Source: Pedobacter sp. Leaf176
GTDB taxonomy: Bacteria > Bacteroidota > Bacteroidia > Sphingobacteriales > Sphingobacteriaceae
Length of the DNA: 64,000 nt
Assembly (NCBI RefSeq): GCF_001424305.1
Contig: NZ_LMPD01000006.1
Location: forward strand, 327,285-391,284
Direction: 5' to 3'
The position numbers and the translations under genes were made by a program. Shown here one piece after another: positions 17,151 to 26,702 of the stretch; position 1 is the stretch's first letter; every line of letters begins with the position of its first letter. The notes below the pieces were generated by a model. The model was given only the letters and a program-made list of their open reading frames with translations, was not told where the DNA came from and searched no databases.

Positions 17151-18226
17151 TCACAACTTCATCCTGTAAACCGTATAAGGACTAGTTCTCTTATTCACTC
17201 CATTGTTATATTCCGGCTGCTTCTGAATCTGCGAGCAACTGATGTACAAATACCCATCGGCAATGCTGTAGCTATCGGGCCAGATGAGCCTTTCATCTTT
17301 AATCAGTGTCGTCATTTTATGGTTCTGGTCGATTTTAAGGATGCGGTAGTTCTGTAAATCGCCTAAATAGAGGTTGCCGGCGGCGTCGAAGATCATTCCA
17401 TCGGTTGAGGAGAAATGGCCTAAATCCTCTACTTTTGAGCCCAGTTCCGTATCGCTCATGCTGAAATTTCGCAAGAACTCTGTTCTAATGCGGTAGAGTT
17501 TGTCGTCGGTTAAGGGCTTATAATAAATCCAGTTGCCGTCGGGTGTTAGGGCGATTCCGTCTGAATTGATTTTTACAGGCTTACCTTCTTTCATCAGTTC
17601 CCTCCCATCGATGATGAACTTGTAATTTGGGTCTGATTTCACGGAGTAATGCGTACTCAATACCCTGCGCATCTCGCCGGAAGCGAGGTCACTACGATAA
17701 TGCCGCCTCCTTTCGATTCACTCAGGTAAGCGAAATTTTTACTGACATCAACGCGCACATCATTTACATAAGCCGTATCGGGAACGATATTCATGAAGGA
17801 ATAGCTCCGTTCCGGCAGGTTGGTTGTTTTATTCATCTTCACCAGTTTCGCCCCATTGCCTTGTATGGTTTTCATCATCGGTGCCGCCGGGTCGAGTATC
17901 CAAAGTCCGCCGCCATTATCCACATAAACAGATTGCACACAAACCCACATATTTTGCCCATCCTGACCGGGCTGCCAGTTGTTAAAGGCCTCGTTTGGAT
18001 AGGGTTTTACGGTGTTACCTTCGGCCGTAACCACTGCATAACGGTAAATGTCAGACCACCTGGGGTAATTTACCCAAAGCCGGCCGGAGGGTTCCTTTGC
18101 TACACCCGTTAGTTGATAGGTATCATCAGCAAAAACCAGTTCGAGTCCCTGCGCATCCGACCTATCCTTTTTACAGGCCATAAAAGCCATCAGTACGATA
18201 CTAAAAATCAAGAATTCCTTTTTCAT
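17151..18226 (-). pseudogene. Frameshifted royal-jelly/Yellow-like lipoprotein
   Basis: Two overlapping minus-strand frames, 17657-18226 and 17151-17672, together encode one beta-propeller protein of about 358 aa resembling the major royal jelly/Yellow family. The first part has a lipoprotein signal (VLMAFMAC then KKDRSD) and propeller strands GVAKEPSGRLWVNYPRWSD; the second has DGIALTPDGNWIYYKPL and FDAAGNLYLGDLQNYRI. Adding one base near 17690 (one G on the minus strand) restores GGIIVVDLASGEMRRVL, whereas the present sequence goes to a premature stop after PARCAGY. So this is a single-base deletion, either a real lesion or a sequencing error. The rest of both halves shows no other damage, which suggests a recent event. 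Confidence 0.85.
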
Positions 18227-18289
18227 CTTTATAATTTTAATTTAAAAAAGGCGCGGATGCTGAGCAGCCCCACGCCATTAACAGATTGT

Positions 18290-19465
18290 TTATCCGGCCG
18301 GAGCAAAGACCGAACGCATGTTTTTGTCTGTTTTTTCTTTAAACATCATGTAGCCTTCCTGCCCCATATCGAGCGACAATTTATGGGTCAGCAGATAAGC
18401 CGGGTCCACTTCTCCCCTGGCGACAATATCCAGCAGTGTAGGAATGTATTTCTGTCCGAACTGCTGGCCCATGCGGAAAGTCAGGCCTTTATTCATGGCC
18501 GCACCCATCGGGAATTTATCTATGAAGCCACCGTATACCCCGATAACGGATACCGTTCCGCCTTTGCGGCAGGCCATAATGGCTTGCCGGAGCACCGCAG
18601 GCCGGTCATTCTGCAGGCGGGCATATTGCTTGGCATAATCATATAACTTTTCAATCCCGGTGCTATCCGCTTCCATGCCCACGCAATCGATGCAACGGTC
18701 AGGACCACGGCCGCCTGTCATTTCTTTTAACGCCTGCAGTACATCCACTTCCCTGAAATTGAGCACTTCGGCATTTGCCCTGGTTCGGGCTTGTTCCAGG
18801 CGATAGGGATACTGGTCAATGGCAATGACCCGGCCTGCGCCCAGCAGCCAGGCACTATGCATGGCCATGAGTCCGACGCCGCCACAACCCCATACCACCA
18901 CGGTGTCGCCCGGTTGGATACCGGCGAAATCGGCCGCCATGTATCCGGTCGGAAAAGCATCGGAAGTAAATAATGCAGATTCATTACTTACACCCTCCGG
19001 TATTTTGAAACAGGTATTTTCGGCAAATGGAATGCGGGTGTACTCCGCATGGCTTCCGGCATAGCCGCCTAAAGCGTGTGAATAACCAAAAATCCCGGCC
19101 ACGGGGTAACCATAAGCTTTTTCGGTCCATTCTGGTTCCGCATTGGAATTATCGCATAAGGAATATTCCTCGCGCTGGCAGAATTCACAGCCGCCGCAGG
19201 ATAATACAGAACACACCACCACGCGGTCGCCTTTCTTTAGTTTTTTTACTTCCGGACCCACTTCTATAATTTCGCCCATAAACTCATGACCGATGATGTC
19301 GCCTTCCCGCATGGCGGGTATATAGCCACCCAACAAGTGCAAATCGGAGCCACATACCGACGACAATAAAACACGCACAATGGCATCCCGTGGATTCAAG
19401 ATGGTCGGATCGGGTACGCGTTCGGTACTTACTTTATTGATCCCTTCCCAGCAGATTGCTTTCAT
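18290..19465 (-). CDS. Zinc-dependent alcohol dehydrogenase (formaldehyde-dehydrogenase type)
   Basis: A 391-aa medium-chain dehydrogenase. Catalytic zinc ligands C38 (VCGSD) and H60-E61 (GHEFMG) are present, as are the four structural-zinc cysteines C90, C93, C96 and C104. The nucleotide-binding motif GCGGVG is at residues 193-198. The length and the inserted segment after the Rossmann fold (CIDCVGMEAD and onward) resemble glutathione-independent formaldehyde dehydrogenase-like enzymes. It oxidises an alcohol or aldehyde with NAD; the physiological substrate is not determined. It follows the SRPBCC membrane protein by 27 bases, a pairing that may form a stress-response operon (inference). 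Confidence 0.9.
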   Translation of the reverse strand: MKAICWEGINKVSTERVPDPTILNPRDAIVRVLLSSVCGSDLHLLGGYIPAMREGDIIGHEFMGEIIEVGPEVKKLKKGDRVVVCSVLSCGGCEFCQREEYSLCDNSNAEPEWTEKAYGYPVAGIFGYSHALGGYAGSHAEYTRIPFAENTCFKIPEGVSNESALFTSDAFPTGYMAADFAGIQPGDTVVVWGCGGVGLMAMHSAWLLGAGRVIAIDQYPYRLEQARTRANAEVLNFREVDVLQALKEMTGGRGPDRCIDCVGMEADSTGIEKLYDYAKQYARLQNDRPAVLRQAIMACRKGGTVSVIGVYGGFIDKFPMGAAMNKGLTFRMGQQFGQKYIPTLLDIVARGEVDPAYLLTHKLSLDMGQEGYMMFKEKTDKNMRSVFAPAG

Positions 19466-19492
19466 AACTTAACATTTAATTTAAAACAAGAT

Positions 19493-20215
19493 TCAGTATT
19501 TTCCATTTTTGCGCCCGGAAGGCTGACCAATAATGGTTGGGATTTCGCCCGCTTCGAGCAACCGCTTAAAACGGCGCAGATCCTGTTTAACCAACTCCCT
19601 AAACGCCGGATTCAACAGGCCTGCCGCCAGTTCGCCGGCGAGCCCTAATGGTGGATGGTAAGAAATCGTCGCCTGTACCACGGTGCCCCGGTTAGCGGGG
19701 GCATCAGTAAAGCGGACTTCACCTGAATTTTCAATTTCAGATGCAGGCAGGGAACGCCAGGCGATGCGGCTGTTCTCTTCCTGATGTATAATTTCAGCGT
19801 CCCATTCCACCGTACTAAGGGCTTCTTTATTTATTATATTCTTAGGAATTTTTGCCACCCAATGCGATCGCTTGCCATCGGCCTCCCGCACCTCTTCGAG
19901 GTAATCCATAAACTTCGGCAGGTTTTCGAGCTGCCGCCAGAATTGATACACCTCTTCACGTGGTTTGAGTATCGTAACACTGGATTTGACTTCAAAGCCT
20001 TTGTTATCAGAATGCCCCTTATCGATATGCAGGGCATCGTTAAAGGCGCAATAACCGGAAGCACCCCTGAAAATCAGGTAAGCGCCAAAAGTGGTTAAGC
20101 TTTTACTTAAAGGTGATGCTTTTCTGTTCCAACCATAATATGCCAGGGCGGCCCCGCCCAGAACGGATATTACCCTGCCGGTTGTAGTTACATTAGTTTT
20201 ATGTTTCGTTTCCAT
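19493..20215 (-). CDS. Membrane-anchored SRPBCC-family protein
   Basis: A 240-aa protein. Residues 10-55 hold two short hydrophobic segments rich in Gly/Ala (ISVLGGAALAYYGW, FGAYLIFRGASGYCAF), like the DUF2892 membrane module. Residues 75-215 form a START/polyketide-cyclase-like SRPBCC domain (SVTILKPREEVYQFWRQLEN, WDAEIIHQEENSRIAWRSL). Such domains bind hydrophobic ligands in a deep pocket; the ligand is unknown. First gene of a likely two-gene operon with the alcohol dehydrogenase. The upstream 500 bases contain REP-like repeats and no gene. Confidence 0.85.
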   Translation of the reverse strand: METKHKTNVTTTGRVISVLGGAALAYYGWNRKASPLSKSLTTFGAYLIFRGASGYCAFNDALHIDKGHSDNKGFEVKSSVTILKPREEVYQFWRQLENLPKFMDYLEEVREADGKRSHWVAKIPKNIINKEALSTVEWDAEIIHQEENSRIAWRSLPASEIENSGEVRFTDAPANRGTVVQATISYHPPLGLAGELAAGLLNPAFRELVKQDLRRFKRLLEAGEIPTIIGQPSGRKNGKY

Positions 20216-20731
20216 GATCTTTCAATAAATGATGGATATTAAAGATATAACCAACTAAAAACTAAAGGGTTCGTGTAATAAATACCTGATAGCTTCGTGC
20301 AGAGTACGGGTTTTTTAAGGGTGTAAATTACTCCGGCTTGTACATAAGTTTATAAATCACGTTCGGTAGGATTAGTCCGGCGCGAGCGTATCAAGTACTC
20401 TGGCGCAAGCGTCCCGCTTGTGACTAATACAAAAAATGAAATAGTTAATTATAAAAGCCGGTAAAGCACAAGCGGGACGCTTGCGCTAGATGGGGATATT
20501 AAAGATATAACCCCCGCTTGTGACTAATCCAAAAAACGAAATAGTTAATTATAAAAGCCCATTAAAGCACAAGCGGGACGCTTGCGCTAGATGGGGCTAA
20601 ATGGAGTTTTAATGATGGAATTATCTTGAAACAGGAACAATCCTGGCAATATATAGGCCTTAATATTCAACAAAGTGGGTTTGGCTTTGAAAATGATGGG
20701 TTTCGGGTATGTTCCAGTACCGTTAAAACAA
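20216..20731. repeat. Gene-free stretch with CAAGCG/CGCTTG repeats
   Basis: No gene is seen. Three palindromic units (20401-20423, 20463-20490, 20563-20590) and one truncated unit near 20512-20528 share arms CAAGCG and CGCTTG around GGA/TCC. They form a composite of about 100 bases (unit, linker gactaat..aaaatagttaattataaaagcc, inverted unit) that is duplicated almost completely, the second copy having lost part of its first hairpin. The same hairpin occurs at 33-60. Confidence 0.75.
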
Positions 20732-20765
20732 CAGGAAGGGCACCGATAAATCTGTGCCCTTCCTG
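20732..20765 (-). terminator. Strong hairpin after the metal-locus operon
   Basis: Two perfect 12-base arms (CAGGAAGGGCAC and its complement) with a 10-base loop lie 9 bases beyond the stop of the beta-propeller lipoprotein gene, followed on the minus strand by TTGTTTT. This fits a rho-independent terminator of the five-gene operon. Confidence 0.8.
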
Positions 20766-20773
20766 CGTTCTAA

Positions 20774-22012
20774 TTACATATGTCCGGCGCTGCTCTCAAA
20801 ACCGAAAAGCGTCAGTCTTACCGGTTTCGAGCTTACTTTGTGCCTGGTTACTTTACTAAAGTCAGCAAGATCGACCTGGTAAACCTCGCCCGAGGAAGGG
20901 ACAGCGATGTAAGCAAATTTTGTTGTGGCCTCCAGTACCGGCTTGTAGGTATCAGCAGAAGCAACTGCAGAAATTACACTGCCTTCTTTTTTCAATGCAC
21001 CGCTTTGCAGGTCATATATCCTTAGTTTGCCATCGAGGGTCAAAACAAGCAGGTTTTTGCCTGAATAGTCCACCTTGCACTGGAAAGCATCAGCACCGCT
21101 ATAGATCGGTGTAATTTTGCTTCCTGTAACGTCGATTAGATAAGCGCCTTTAGTGGCGACAAAACCGATGAATTTTCTAGCTGATTCGGCATAATAAACG
21201 TTTGCTAACCTGAATGCGCCAAAGCCGTCAGGATTGGGAATCAGCTTTTGTTCACCAGATGCACTCACCACCAGCACACCACCCGCAGTTGCCCCGGCAC
21301 TGGTGAATCCACCAAATACGGCAACATTTCCATCGCTCGCATTGCCATGTATGGCGCCAATCTCCAGAGTTGAAGCATGAACGACAGTGCCGGATTTATT
21401 GATGATCTGAACCCTGTTAGGAGACGCACCGCTGACTGGCGCTACCGTTACCGCATAATTGCCATTACTGAACTGCGCCATCGCACCATGGTGCGGCAAC
21501 AGCCCTGCATTGATAATCCTGAATCTGGCACCCGCTGTATTGAAGTCGGCATCATAACCGACACTGAGTGTACCGTCGGCATCATTAAAAATTAAGGATT
21601 CTGTACCCTTGCTTTTAAAATGCGTTGGTTTCAACCCGGTTGCAGTAATTGCAGCCCATTTAGCATTACCCACCTCATCTACATGGTCGACATGAGATGC
21701 AAGGCCGCTGTCGAATACCTCCACCAGGTTTTGGTTTTGATACAAGACAGCAGCATAACGTCCGGACGCCGTTCCATAAAGGTTGGCCAACGGATACTTT
21801 GCAGCTATCGCGGTTACTTTTGCATTAAATGGATCGATGAAACTTAACTGTGTACTTTGCTCATCGCTTACCAATACCCGGACGAATTTCTGTTCCTTGT
21901 TTGCTTCACCCGGTTGCTCCGGATCCGGCCCAGCATTGTCTTTTTTACAAGCGGCAAATGCAAGTGTGATTGTCAGCAAACAGGCTAATTTTTTTAAGTG
22001 ATTTTTTTTCAT
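20774..22012 (-). CDS. AztD-like beta-propeller lipoprotein
   Basis: A 412-aa exported lipoprotein: signal with lipobox LAFAAC (C21) followed by KKDNAGPDPEQPGE. The rest is a repeated propeller pattern (LYGTASGRYAAVLYQNQNLVEVFDSG, then SVGYDADFNTAGARFRIINAG). Histidines cluster in loops: HVDHVDEVG, LPHHGAMAQF and IHGNASDG, resembling the zinc metallochaperone AztD, where central His residues hold the metal. It is the last gene of a minus-strand operon that also encodes two DUF4625 proteins and a TonB receptor. A periplasmic or surface metal-binding role is inferred; a generic YncE-like propeller is the alternative. Confidence 0.65.
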   Translation of the reverse strand: MKKNHLKKLACLLTITLAFAACKKDNAGPDPEQPGEANKEQKFVRVLVSDEQSTQLSFIDPFNAKVTAIAAKYPLANLYGTASGRYAAVLYQNQNLVEVFDSGLASHVDHVDEVGNAKWAAITATGLKPTHFKSKGTESLIFNDADGTLSVGYDADFNTAGARFRIINAGLLPHHGAMAQFSNGNYAVTVAPVSGASPNRVQIINKSGTVVHASTLEIGAIHGNASDGNVAVFGGFTSAGATAGGVLVVSASGEQKLIPNPDGFGAFRLANVYYAESARKFIGFVATKGAYLIDVTGSKITPIYSGADAFQCKVDYSGKNLLVLTLDGKLRIYDLQSGALKKEGSVISAVASADTYKPVLEATTKFAYIAVPSSGEVYQVDLADFSKVTRHKVSSKPVRLTLFGFESSAGHM

Positions 22013-22084
22013 GATTTTGATTTATTGGATGATAACTGCTGATAACAGCATTTTTAGTGTGAAAGAAATTATTAAGCGATTGTC

Positions 22085-22561
22085 TTAACTTGCTATTTTA
22101 ATGCTTAAGCCTTTTATGGTTTGCCAGCCTTCCTTGTCGGTAAGCCGGATCATAAAATGGTAATCACCGGCATCAATGTCTGAAGGCACCGTGATCTCCT
22201 GCTTTACTTCATAGGATTTTGATTCTGCTGGTATTGAATAGCTTTGAATGAAAAGGAAAGGCTTTACGGGCGTTTTTATGGCGTCCATGGCACAGCTTTC
22301 TACTTCGGTACTGTGCGTATGGTGGTCGAAGTTGTGATGAATGTCCACACTCACAGAACCCAGTTGCGAATTATCGCTAAGCTGAGCCTGGAATAAGAAT
22401 TTTTCACCACGTTTAACGGTGCTGCACTGTTTTGGGAAAGCGGTCGTTCCGGTTACATTAATGACCGGGTATTCCGTATCAATGGCTTCCTGGTTGTCTT
22501 TTTTACAGGCGCTGATACCCACCATTAGGATCAGGCAAAGGCCTGTTAGCTGCTTTTTCAT
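22085..22561 (-). CDS. DUF4625 His-rich lipoprotein
   Basis: A 158-aa lipoprotein: lipobox VGISAC (C20) then KKDNQEA. The body is an Ig-like beta domain of the DUF4625 type, with the striking segment VDIHHNFDHHTHST at about residues 79-92, which packs five His into 12 residues, and a conserved Cys soon after (EVESCAM). The strand pattern ends DAGDYHFMIRLTDKEGW. The His cluster suggests binding of zinc or a similar ion at the cell surface or in the periplasm. It follows the larger DUF4625 gene by 49 bases. Function unproven. Confidence 0.75.
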   Translation of the reverse strand: MKKQLTGLCLILMVGISACKKDNQEAIDTEYPVINVTGTTAFPKQCSTVKRGEKFLFQAQLSDNSQLGSVSVDIHHNFDHHTHSTEVESCAMDAIKTPVKPFLFIQSYSIPAESKSYEVKQEITVPSDIDAGDYHFMIRLTDKEGWQTIKGLSIKIAS

Positions 22562-22610
22562 ATTAAATGTTCTTGTTAAGGGGTAGTTTATAATTGCTGT
22601 CTTTGTTGGC

Positions 22611-23516
22611 TTAGTAATTAATCGTTACCGGGATCGTCTTGTGCGTACTCACCTTATAAGTGGAATTAAAATACAGGATAACCAGGTTATATTGACCGGA
22701 TTCCCATGCTTTATTACCGGTTATCGCGTTACCGAGCACATCCTTCTCTGCACCGATCACGATATCATCGCCGCCCCATACGCCATTGATCTGCTTCTGG
22801 GTATTCACTTTCGATGCCGGACCAAGGCCTGTATGTTCTGTTTTAGAGATGATGGTCGCTTTGGCCATATCCAGCTGCGCTACCGTTTCCGGAAAGTAGT
22901 TTAGCTTGCGCTTGATTAATGCGGTATACAAGATACCGTCACCCTGGATTTGCTTAACCTGGGCGCGTGCAGTAAATTTATCGCCTTTTTTGAACAGGAG
23001 CGGATTTTCTACATAAGTGTTCATGTAGTAAACCATGTCGTCGTTCCTCGAAAAAATATCCCGGTCAACCATTGGATCGACAGGCATATTGGCCGCGTCT
23101 ATGATCGCCAGGTCTTCTTTTAGTTCGAGTTTGGTTCCGTTTTCATCATTAACAGTGAAAATAAATTCGTAGGTACCCTCCGGCGCTTCGGCGGGAATCG
23201 TGAAATGCTTATGCACGGTCGTGTTTTTCACACCCTTAAATTCTGCCCAGTCCAATTCCATTTTCCAGCTTGCTGAATAAGTTTGTCCCGCTTTTTGCAG
23301 GATCTTAACCGACACTGCGGAGATCCGGAGGGCCGCCGTAACGTCTGCGTTAAAATGGAAATCGCGGCCCCTGATGGCTTGCTTGTTGTTTGCGTAGCCA
23401 ATCTCAATGTGGTCTGCGGTCGGTTTAACAGCTTCAGGCTCCTCCTGTTCTTTTTTACAGGCACTAAAGGTGCCGGCAAGCATTAAAAATGCCACTAGAA
23501 TTTTTGTTTTTTTCAT
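22611..23516 (-). CDS. DUF4625-like two-domain lipoprotein
   Basis: A 301-aa lipoprotein (lipobox GTFSAC, C20, then KKEQEEPEA). The first half resembles the smaller DUF4625 neighbour: an Ig-like domain ending in IPAEAPEGTYEFIFTVNDENG. The second half (about 145-301) is another beta-rich domain with no named family that I recognise. Unlike the neighbour it lacks the dense His cluster; only scattered His remain (HIEIGY, VHKHF). It begins 26 bases after the TonB receptor stop. It is likely an accessory surface protein of that receptor (inference from position). Confidence 0.65.
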   Translation of the reverse strand: MKKTKILVAFLMLAGTFSACKKEQEEPEAVKPTADHIEIGYANNKQAIRGRDFHFNADVTAALRISAVSVKILQKAGQTYSASWKMELDWAEFKGVKNTTVHKHFTIPAEAPEGTYEFIFTVNDENGTKLELKEDLAIIDAANMPVDPMVDRDIFSRNDDMVYYMNTYVENPLLFKKGDKFTARAQVKQIQGDGILYTALIKRKLNYFPETVAQLDMAKATIISKTEHTGLGPASKVNTQKQINGVWGGDDIVIGAEKDVLGNAITGNKAWESGQYNLVILYFNSTYKVSTHKTIPVTINY

Positions 23517-23542
23517 AATCGTTTTTCTTGTTTTTATCGTGT

Positions 23543-25951
23543 TTAATTGTTTGCTTTTTTAATTGCGAAAGGCACTTTGAGCGATAGAATAAGGTTCCTG
23601 CCAGCTTCCGGGAGTTCAATGAGCCGGTAAAAACTGGTATGATTGAGGTACCGGGTATTCAGTACATTTTGCGCCTGAAGGCTAATCATTAAAGACTGGC
23701 TACCCAGGCTTACCTTAGTTCCCGCCTGAATGTTAATCACACTGTACCCCGGGGATACCTTTTCGGGAGGGACAATGTTGTTTTGTGCCGCTGTAAGGCG
23801 ATAATCAACAGAGATGTAGGTATTTTGAAGCTTTTCACTGAGTTCGGGAGACCAGGTCAGGTTAAGTAAGGCCGAGGCTGGCGGTGAGAAAGGCAGCGTA
23901 TAACCTTTTTTATCCCCCGATAACTGTTTTGCATATACATATTCGCCCAGGAATTCCGCGCTCAAGCTTTTCAGAATGTGATACTTTAACTGAATTTCTC
24001 CGCCGTAGCGCACCACCCGGCTTTGTGCATACTGAAACACCTGGTTACCGGCCCCATAATAATAGTCATGTTGGGCAGTAGGATTAAGATAGATGTAGTT
24101 GGGAAAATAATTGTAAAAAGGACTGACCTGCACGGACCATTTTTCTTCCGTCCAGCCGAGACCCAGGTCTGCCTGGTAAGATTGTTCGGGCGCTAAAGAA
24201 GGATCGCCGCGCTCATAGCTAAAGTAGTGGTAGTTGACACCATTGGCACTCAGTTCCTTGGCGATTGGCATCCGGAAACTTTTCCCAAGGTTTGCCTTTA
24301 GGTTAAACTTGCCGGCATTGTAGTTCAATCCTGCCGACCATACCAGGCTGTTAAAGCGGCGGTTGAGATTATCGGCCCGGACGAGTTTCTGAGAGGTGGT
24401 GTCACGATCCTCAACGATTTGGGATTCAAACCAGTCCGTATATTTGAACATTCTGATCTGCCCATAATCATAGCGAATGGCACCATGGAACAGTACCCTT
24501 TCATTCAATTGGAATTTGTCGTAGGCGAAAGCTCCGGCCGTAGTTTGCTTAAATGCAGGCACGAGGAAGGTCCAGCCATTGATCGCATTATCCTGATGCG
24601 CCCCATTGAAACCTATAGTGAGCCTGTGTTTCCCCAGTTTGATTTCATCACGGAGGTTTAAATCGTACACTTGCTTGTTGAATTCACGCTCCAGGTCGAC
24701 CGGAATGCGCATGGTATCCGGATAAACTGGTGGCATGTAGCCATGGTTCACATACTGGCTGAACTCCTGGCGGAAATTCCGCTGGTAGCCCAGTTCCATT
24801 TCCAACTGATGCCTGCCAAACCGGTACGCACTGCGGTTGATCAGCTTAAAGTGGTTTACCTGCTGGCTGGGTTTCAGAACATCGCGTGATGAAGCGTCGT
24901 ATATTTCTGCTGGTACGTTACGCGGCTCCAGCCCATGGGCGTTTGCAAAAAAGCCGCTTTTACTGTAAAGGTTGCTTAAGTAAAATAGGCTACGGAAACG
25001 TTCACCCACAAAACCGGTATTCAGGTGCAGGCCGGTTTCATTACCTGCCGTATTACGTATGTGATTTTTGAATAAATTAACCTGGTAGTTGTATACCTGA
25101 ACGTAATCTGCCGGCACACGGTAGTCGCCGTAGTTCTGATAGGTAAACCGGCCATCGGCAAACCAATGCGTACTCCGGCCCAGAAGATTGACCGAAGTAC
25201 CAAAAAGATTGTTATTGATCTTTCCGATCAGGTCAACCGATCCGGCAATGCTATGGGGCCGTGGTACCGCGGCAGGTTTTACGTTAATGATGCCGCCTAT
25301 GGCATCCGAGCCGTAAAGAAACGAGGCGGCGCCTTTAATTAATTCGACTTCGCCGGCAGCAAACTGATCAAGTTCCAACCCATGGTCTGCACCCCATTGC
25401 TGGCCTTCATGTTTCACGCCTTTATCAACCACCACCACACGATTGAACCCTAGCCCACGGATGAGCGGTTTGGATTGACCGGAGCCGATGCCGATGGTTT
25501 TAATGCCAGGTATGCGCGACAAAGTGCTCATCAGGCTGCCCCCAAGGTTACGCTGTATGAAGTCCTGATTAACAACCTCTATATTCATTGATTCGCTTTG
25601 CTTGCGTTCTTTGATGTGGTTGTTGCTTACGTAAACTTCCTTCAGTTGGTAATGCATTTCCTGTAAAACCAGCTCTACCTGTTGGTCGGCCAATAATTTT
25701 ATCGTCCTGCTTTGAGACCGGTAACCTTCCTGTTCCGCTTTGAGCACATATTCACCTTTAGGAAGGCCTGTAAAAGCAAAATGCCCGGTCGTGTCGGTAA
25801 AAACCACCGCTGCAACCGGATGGATTGAAATCCGGACCCCGGATAAATCGTGCCGGTACCCATCGGTAATTTTTCCGGACAACCGTAAACCCTGACCGGA
25901 TACCCAAATGCAGGAAAACAGTAACAAATGCACCAATAAAATTTTCTTCAT
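23543..25951 (-). CDS. TonB-dependent receptor, ZnuD-like
   Basis: An outer-membrane receptor of about 802 aa. The ATG at 25951 is chosen because it is followed directly by a good signal peptide (MKKILLVHLLLFSCIWVSGQ); a further 16 codons upstream are open but not signal-like. A carboxypeptidase-like domain (LRLSGKITDGYRHDLSGVRIS) precedes the plug with IRGLGFNRVVVVDKGVKHEG and WGADHGLELDQF, reminiscent of the D-H motif of zinc receptors such as ZnuD, then ELIKGAASFLYGSDAIGGIINV and a barrel. The operon context (His-rich lipoproteins) supports uptake of zinc or another transition metal. Ligand remains inferred. Confidence 0.88.
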   Translation of the reverse strand: MKKILLVHLLLFSCIWVSGQGLRLSGKITDGYRHDLSGVRISIHPVAAVVFTDTTGHFAFTGLPKGEYVLKAEQEGYRSQSRTIKLLADQQVELVLQEMHYQLKEVYVSNNHIKERKQSESMNIEVVNQDFIQRNLGGSLMSTLSRIPGIKTIGIGSGQSKPLIRGLGFNRVVVVDKGVKHEGQQWGADHGLELDQFAAGEVELIKGAASFLYGSDAIGGIINVKPAAVPRPHSIAGSVDLIGKINNNLFGTSVNLLGRSTHWFADGRFTYQNYGDYRVPADYVQVYNYQVNLFKNHIRNTAGNETGLHLNTGFVGERFRSLFYLSNLYSKSGFFANAHGLEPRNVPAEIYDASSRDVLKPSQQVNHFKLINRSAYRFGRHQLEMELGYQRNFRQEFSQYVNHGYMPPVYPDTMRIPVDLEREFNKQVYDLNLRDEIKLGKHRLTIGFNGAHQDNAINGWTFLVPAFKQTTAGAFAYDKFQLNERVLFHGAIRYDYGQIRMFKYTDWFESQIVEDRDTTSQKLVRADNLNRRFNSLVWSAGLNYNAGKFNLKANLGKSFRMPIAKELSANGVNYHYFSYERGDPSLAPEQSYQADLGLGWTEEKWSVQVSPFYNYFPNYIYLNPTAQHDYYYGAGNQVFQYAQSRVVRYGGEIQLKYHILKSLSAEFLGEYVYAKQLSGDKKGYTLPFSPPASALLNLTWSPELSEKLQNTYISVDYRLTAAQNNIVPPEKVSPGYSVINIQAGTKVSLGSQSLMISLQAQNVLNTRYLNHTSFYRLIELPEAGRNLILSLKVPFAIKKANN

Positions 25952-26128
25952 GACGAATGAAGCTTGTAGGAAAATGAAGCCGGGAATGCGTAAGCACACC
26001 TATAGAGGTTGCATGCGCAGCAACGCGACAATTAATGAATAAATGGGAATGTTAGAATCAGCAGCGTAACCACCGCTTACATGCAGCGGCAGTTGTGTAA
26101 ACCATTAAAAATAGTTGACCTGCTTTGC

Positions 26129-26488
26129 TCAGCTTTGAGGAGGGCCTTTGTTGGTAAAGCCCTGAAGGGTAAATTTATAGTTGCCGATGTAATGGCGGGT
26201 GTTGTGCGTAATCAGCGTTGGTAAAGGCGTTACGAGTGCCGGCGGATAGGCCGCGTGTATCGTCTCGCTTTGTTTATGAAAGTAAAAATCACAGACCTTA
26301 CACTTCTCAACCGCATAGGTCAAATCATCCTCACCCGATTGCTCTGTAGTTACGCCCCTGTCGTGCATGTGAAATACCTGAACCACAGTCATAGAAATAA
26401 AAAGAACGACCATCAGGAAGGAGACGACCTGACAGCACTTTTTTTGGATATTGTTCTTTTTAACTTTCAATACGCGACAAAGTTGCAT
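26129..26488 (-). CDS. Small membrane protein with His/Cys motif
   Basis: A 119-aa protein with one hydrophobic helix (about residues 21-40, VVSFLMVVLFISMTVV) followed by VQVFHMHDRG and, further on, CKVCDFYFHKQSE. The paired Cys (CxxC) with nearby His could bind a metal. It is encoded 178 bases upstream of the ZnuD-like receptor on the same strand, the usual place for small proteins of metal-uptake loci in this phylum. No named family recognised beyond this resemblance. An alternative start lies a few codons in (KVKKNN region has no Met), so the first ATG is kept. Confidence 0.7.
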   Translation of the reverse strand: MQLCRVLKVKKNNIQKKCCQVVSFLMVVLFISMTVVQVFHMHDRGVTTEQSGEDDLTYAVEKCKVCDFYFHKQSETIHAAYPPALVTPLPTLITHNTRHYIGNYKFTLQGFTNKGPPQS

Positions 26489-26548
26489 TTAAAATTTAAT
26501 AATCCATAATCGATTGTGAAATAATTTAATATATGGGCTAGAGATCAA

Positions 26549-26647
26549 CTCGTCATTGCGAGGCCGGAACTGAGCGAGCCAGCATGTACCGATTTCGGTA
26601 AAGCAATCTATTATAAAAAGATTGCTTCGTGCCTCGCAATGACGGAG
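26549..26647. repeat. 100-bp foldback element, copy 1
   Basis: Outer arms of about 16 bases (ctcgtcattgcgaggc and gcctcgcaatgacg) enclose an inner hairpin of aagcaatct and agattgctt. A diverged copy sits at 30175-30255. It lies just past the stop of the methyltransferase and the start of the metal operon, so it may also stop transcription. Confidence 0.75.
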
Positions 26648-26702
26648 TTTGTTTTTATGATTTTTTTGAGAAGCTTGCCTGACTAAATCAAGAATTAGTT
26701 GA

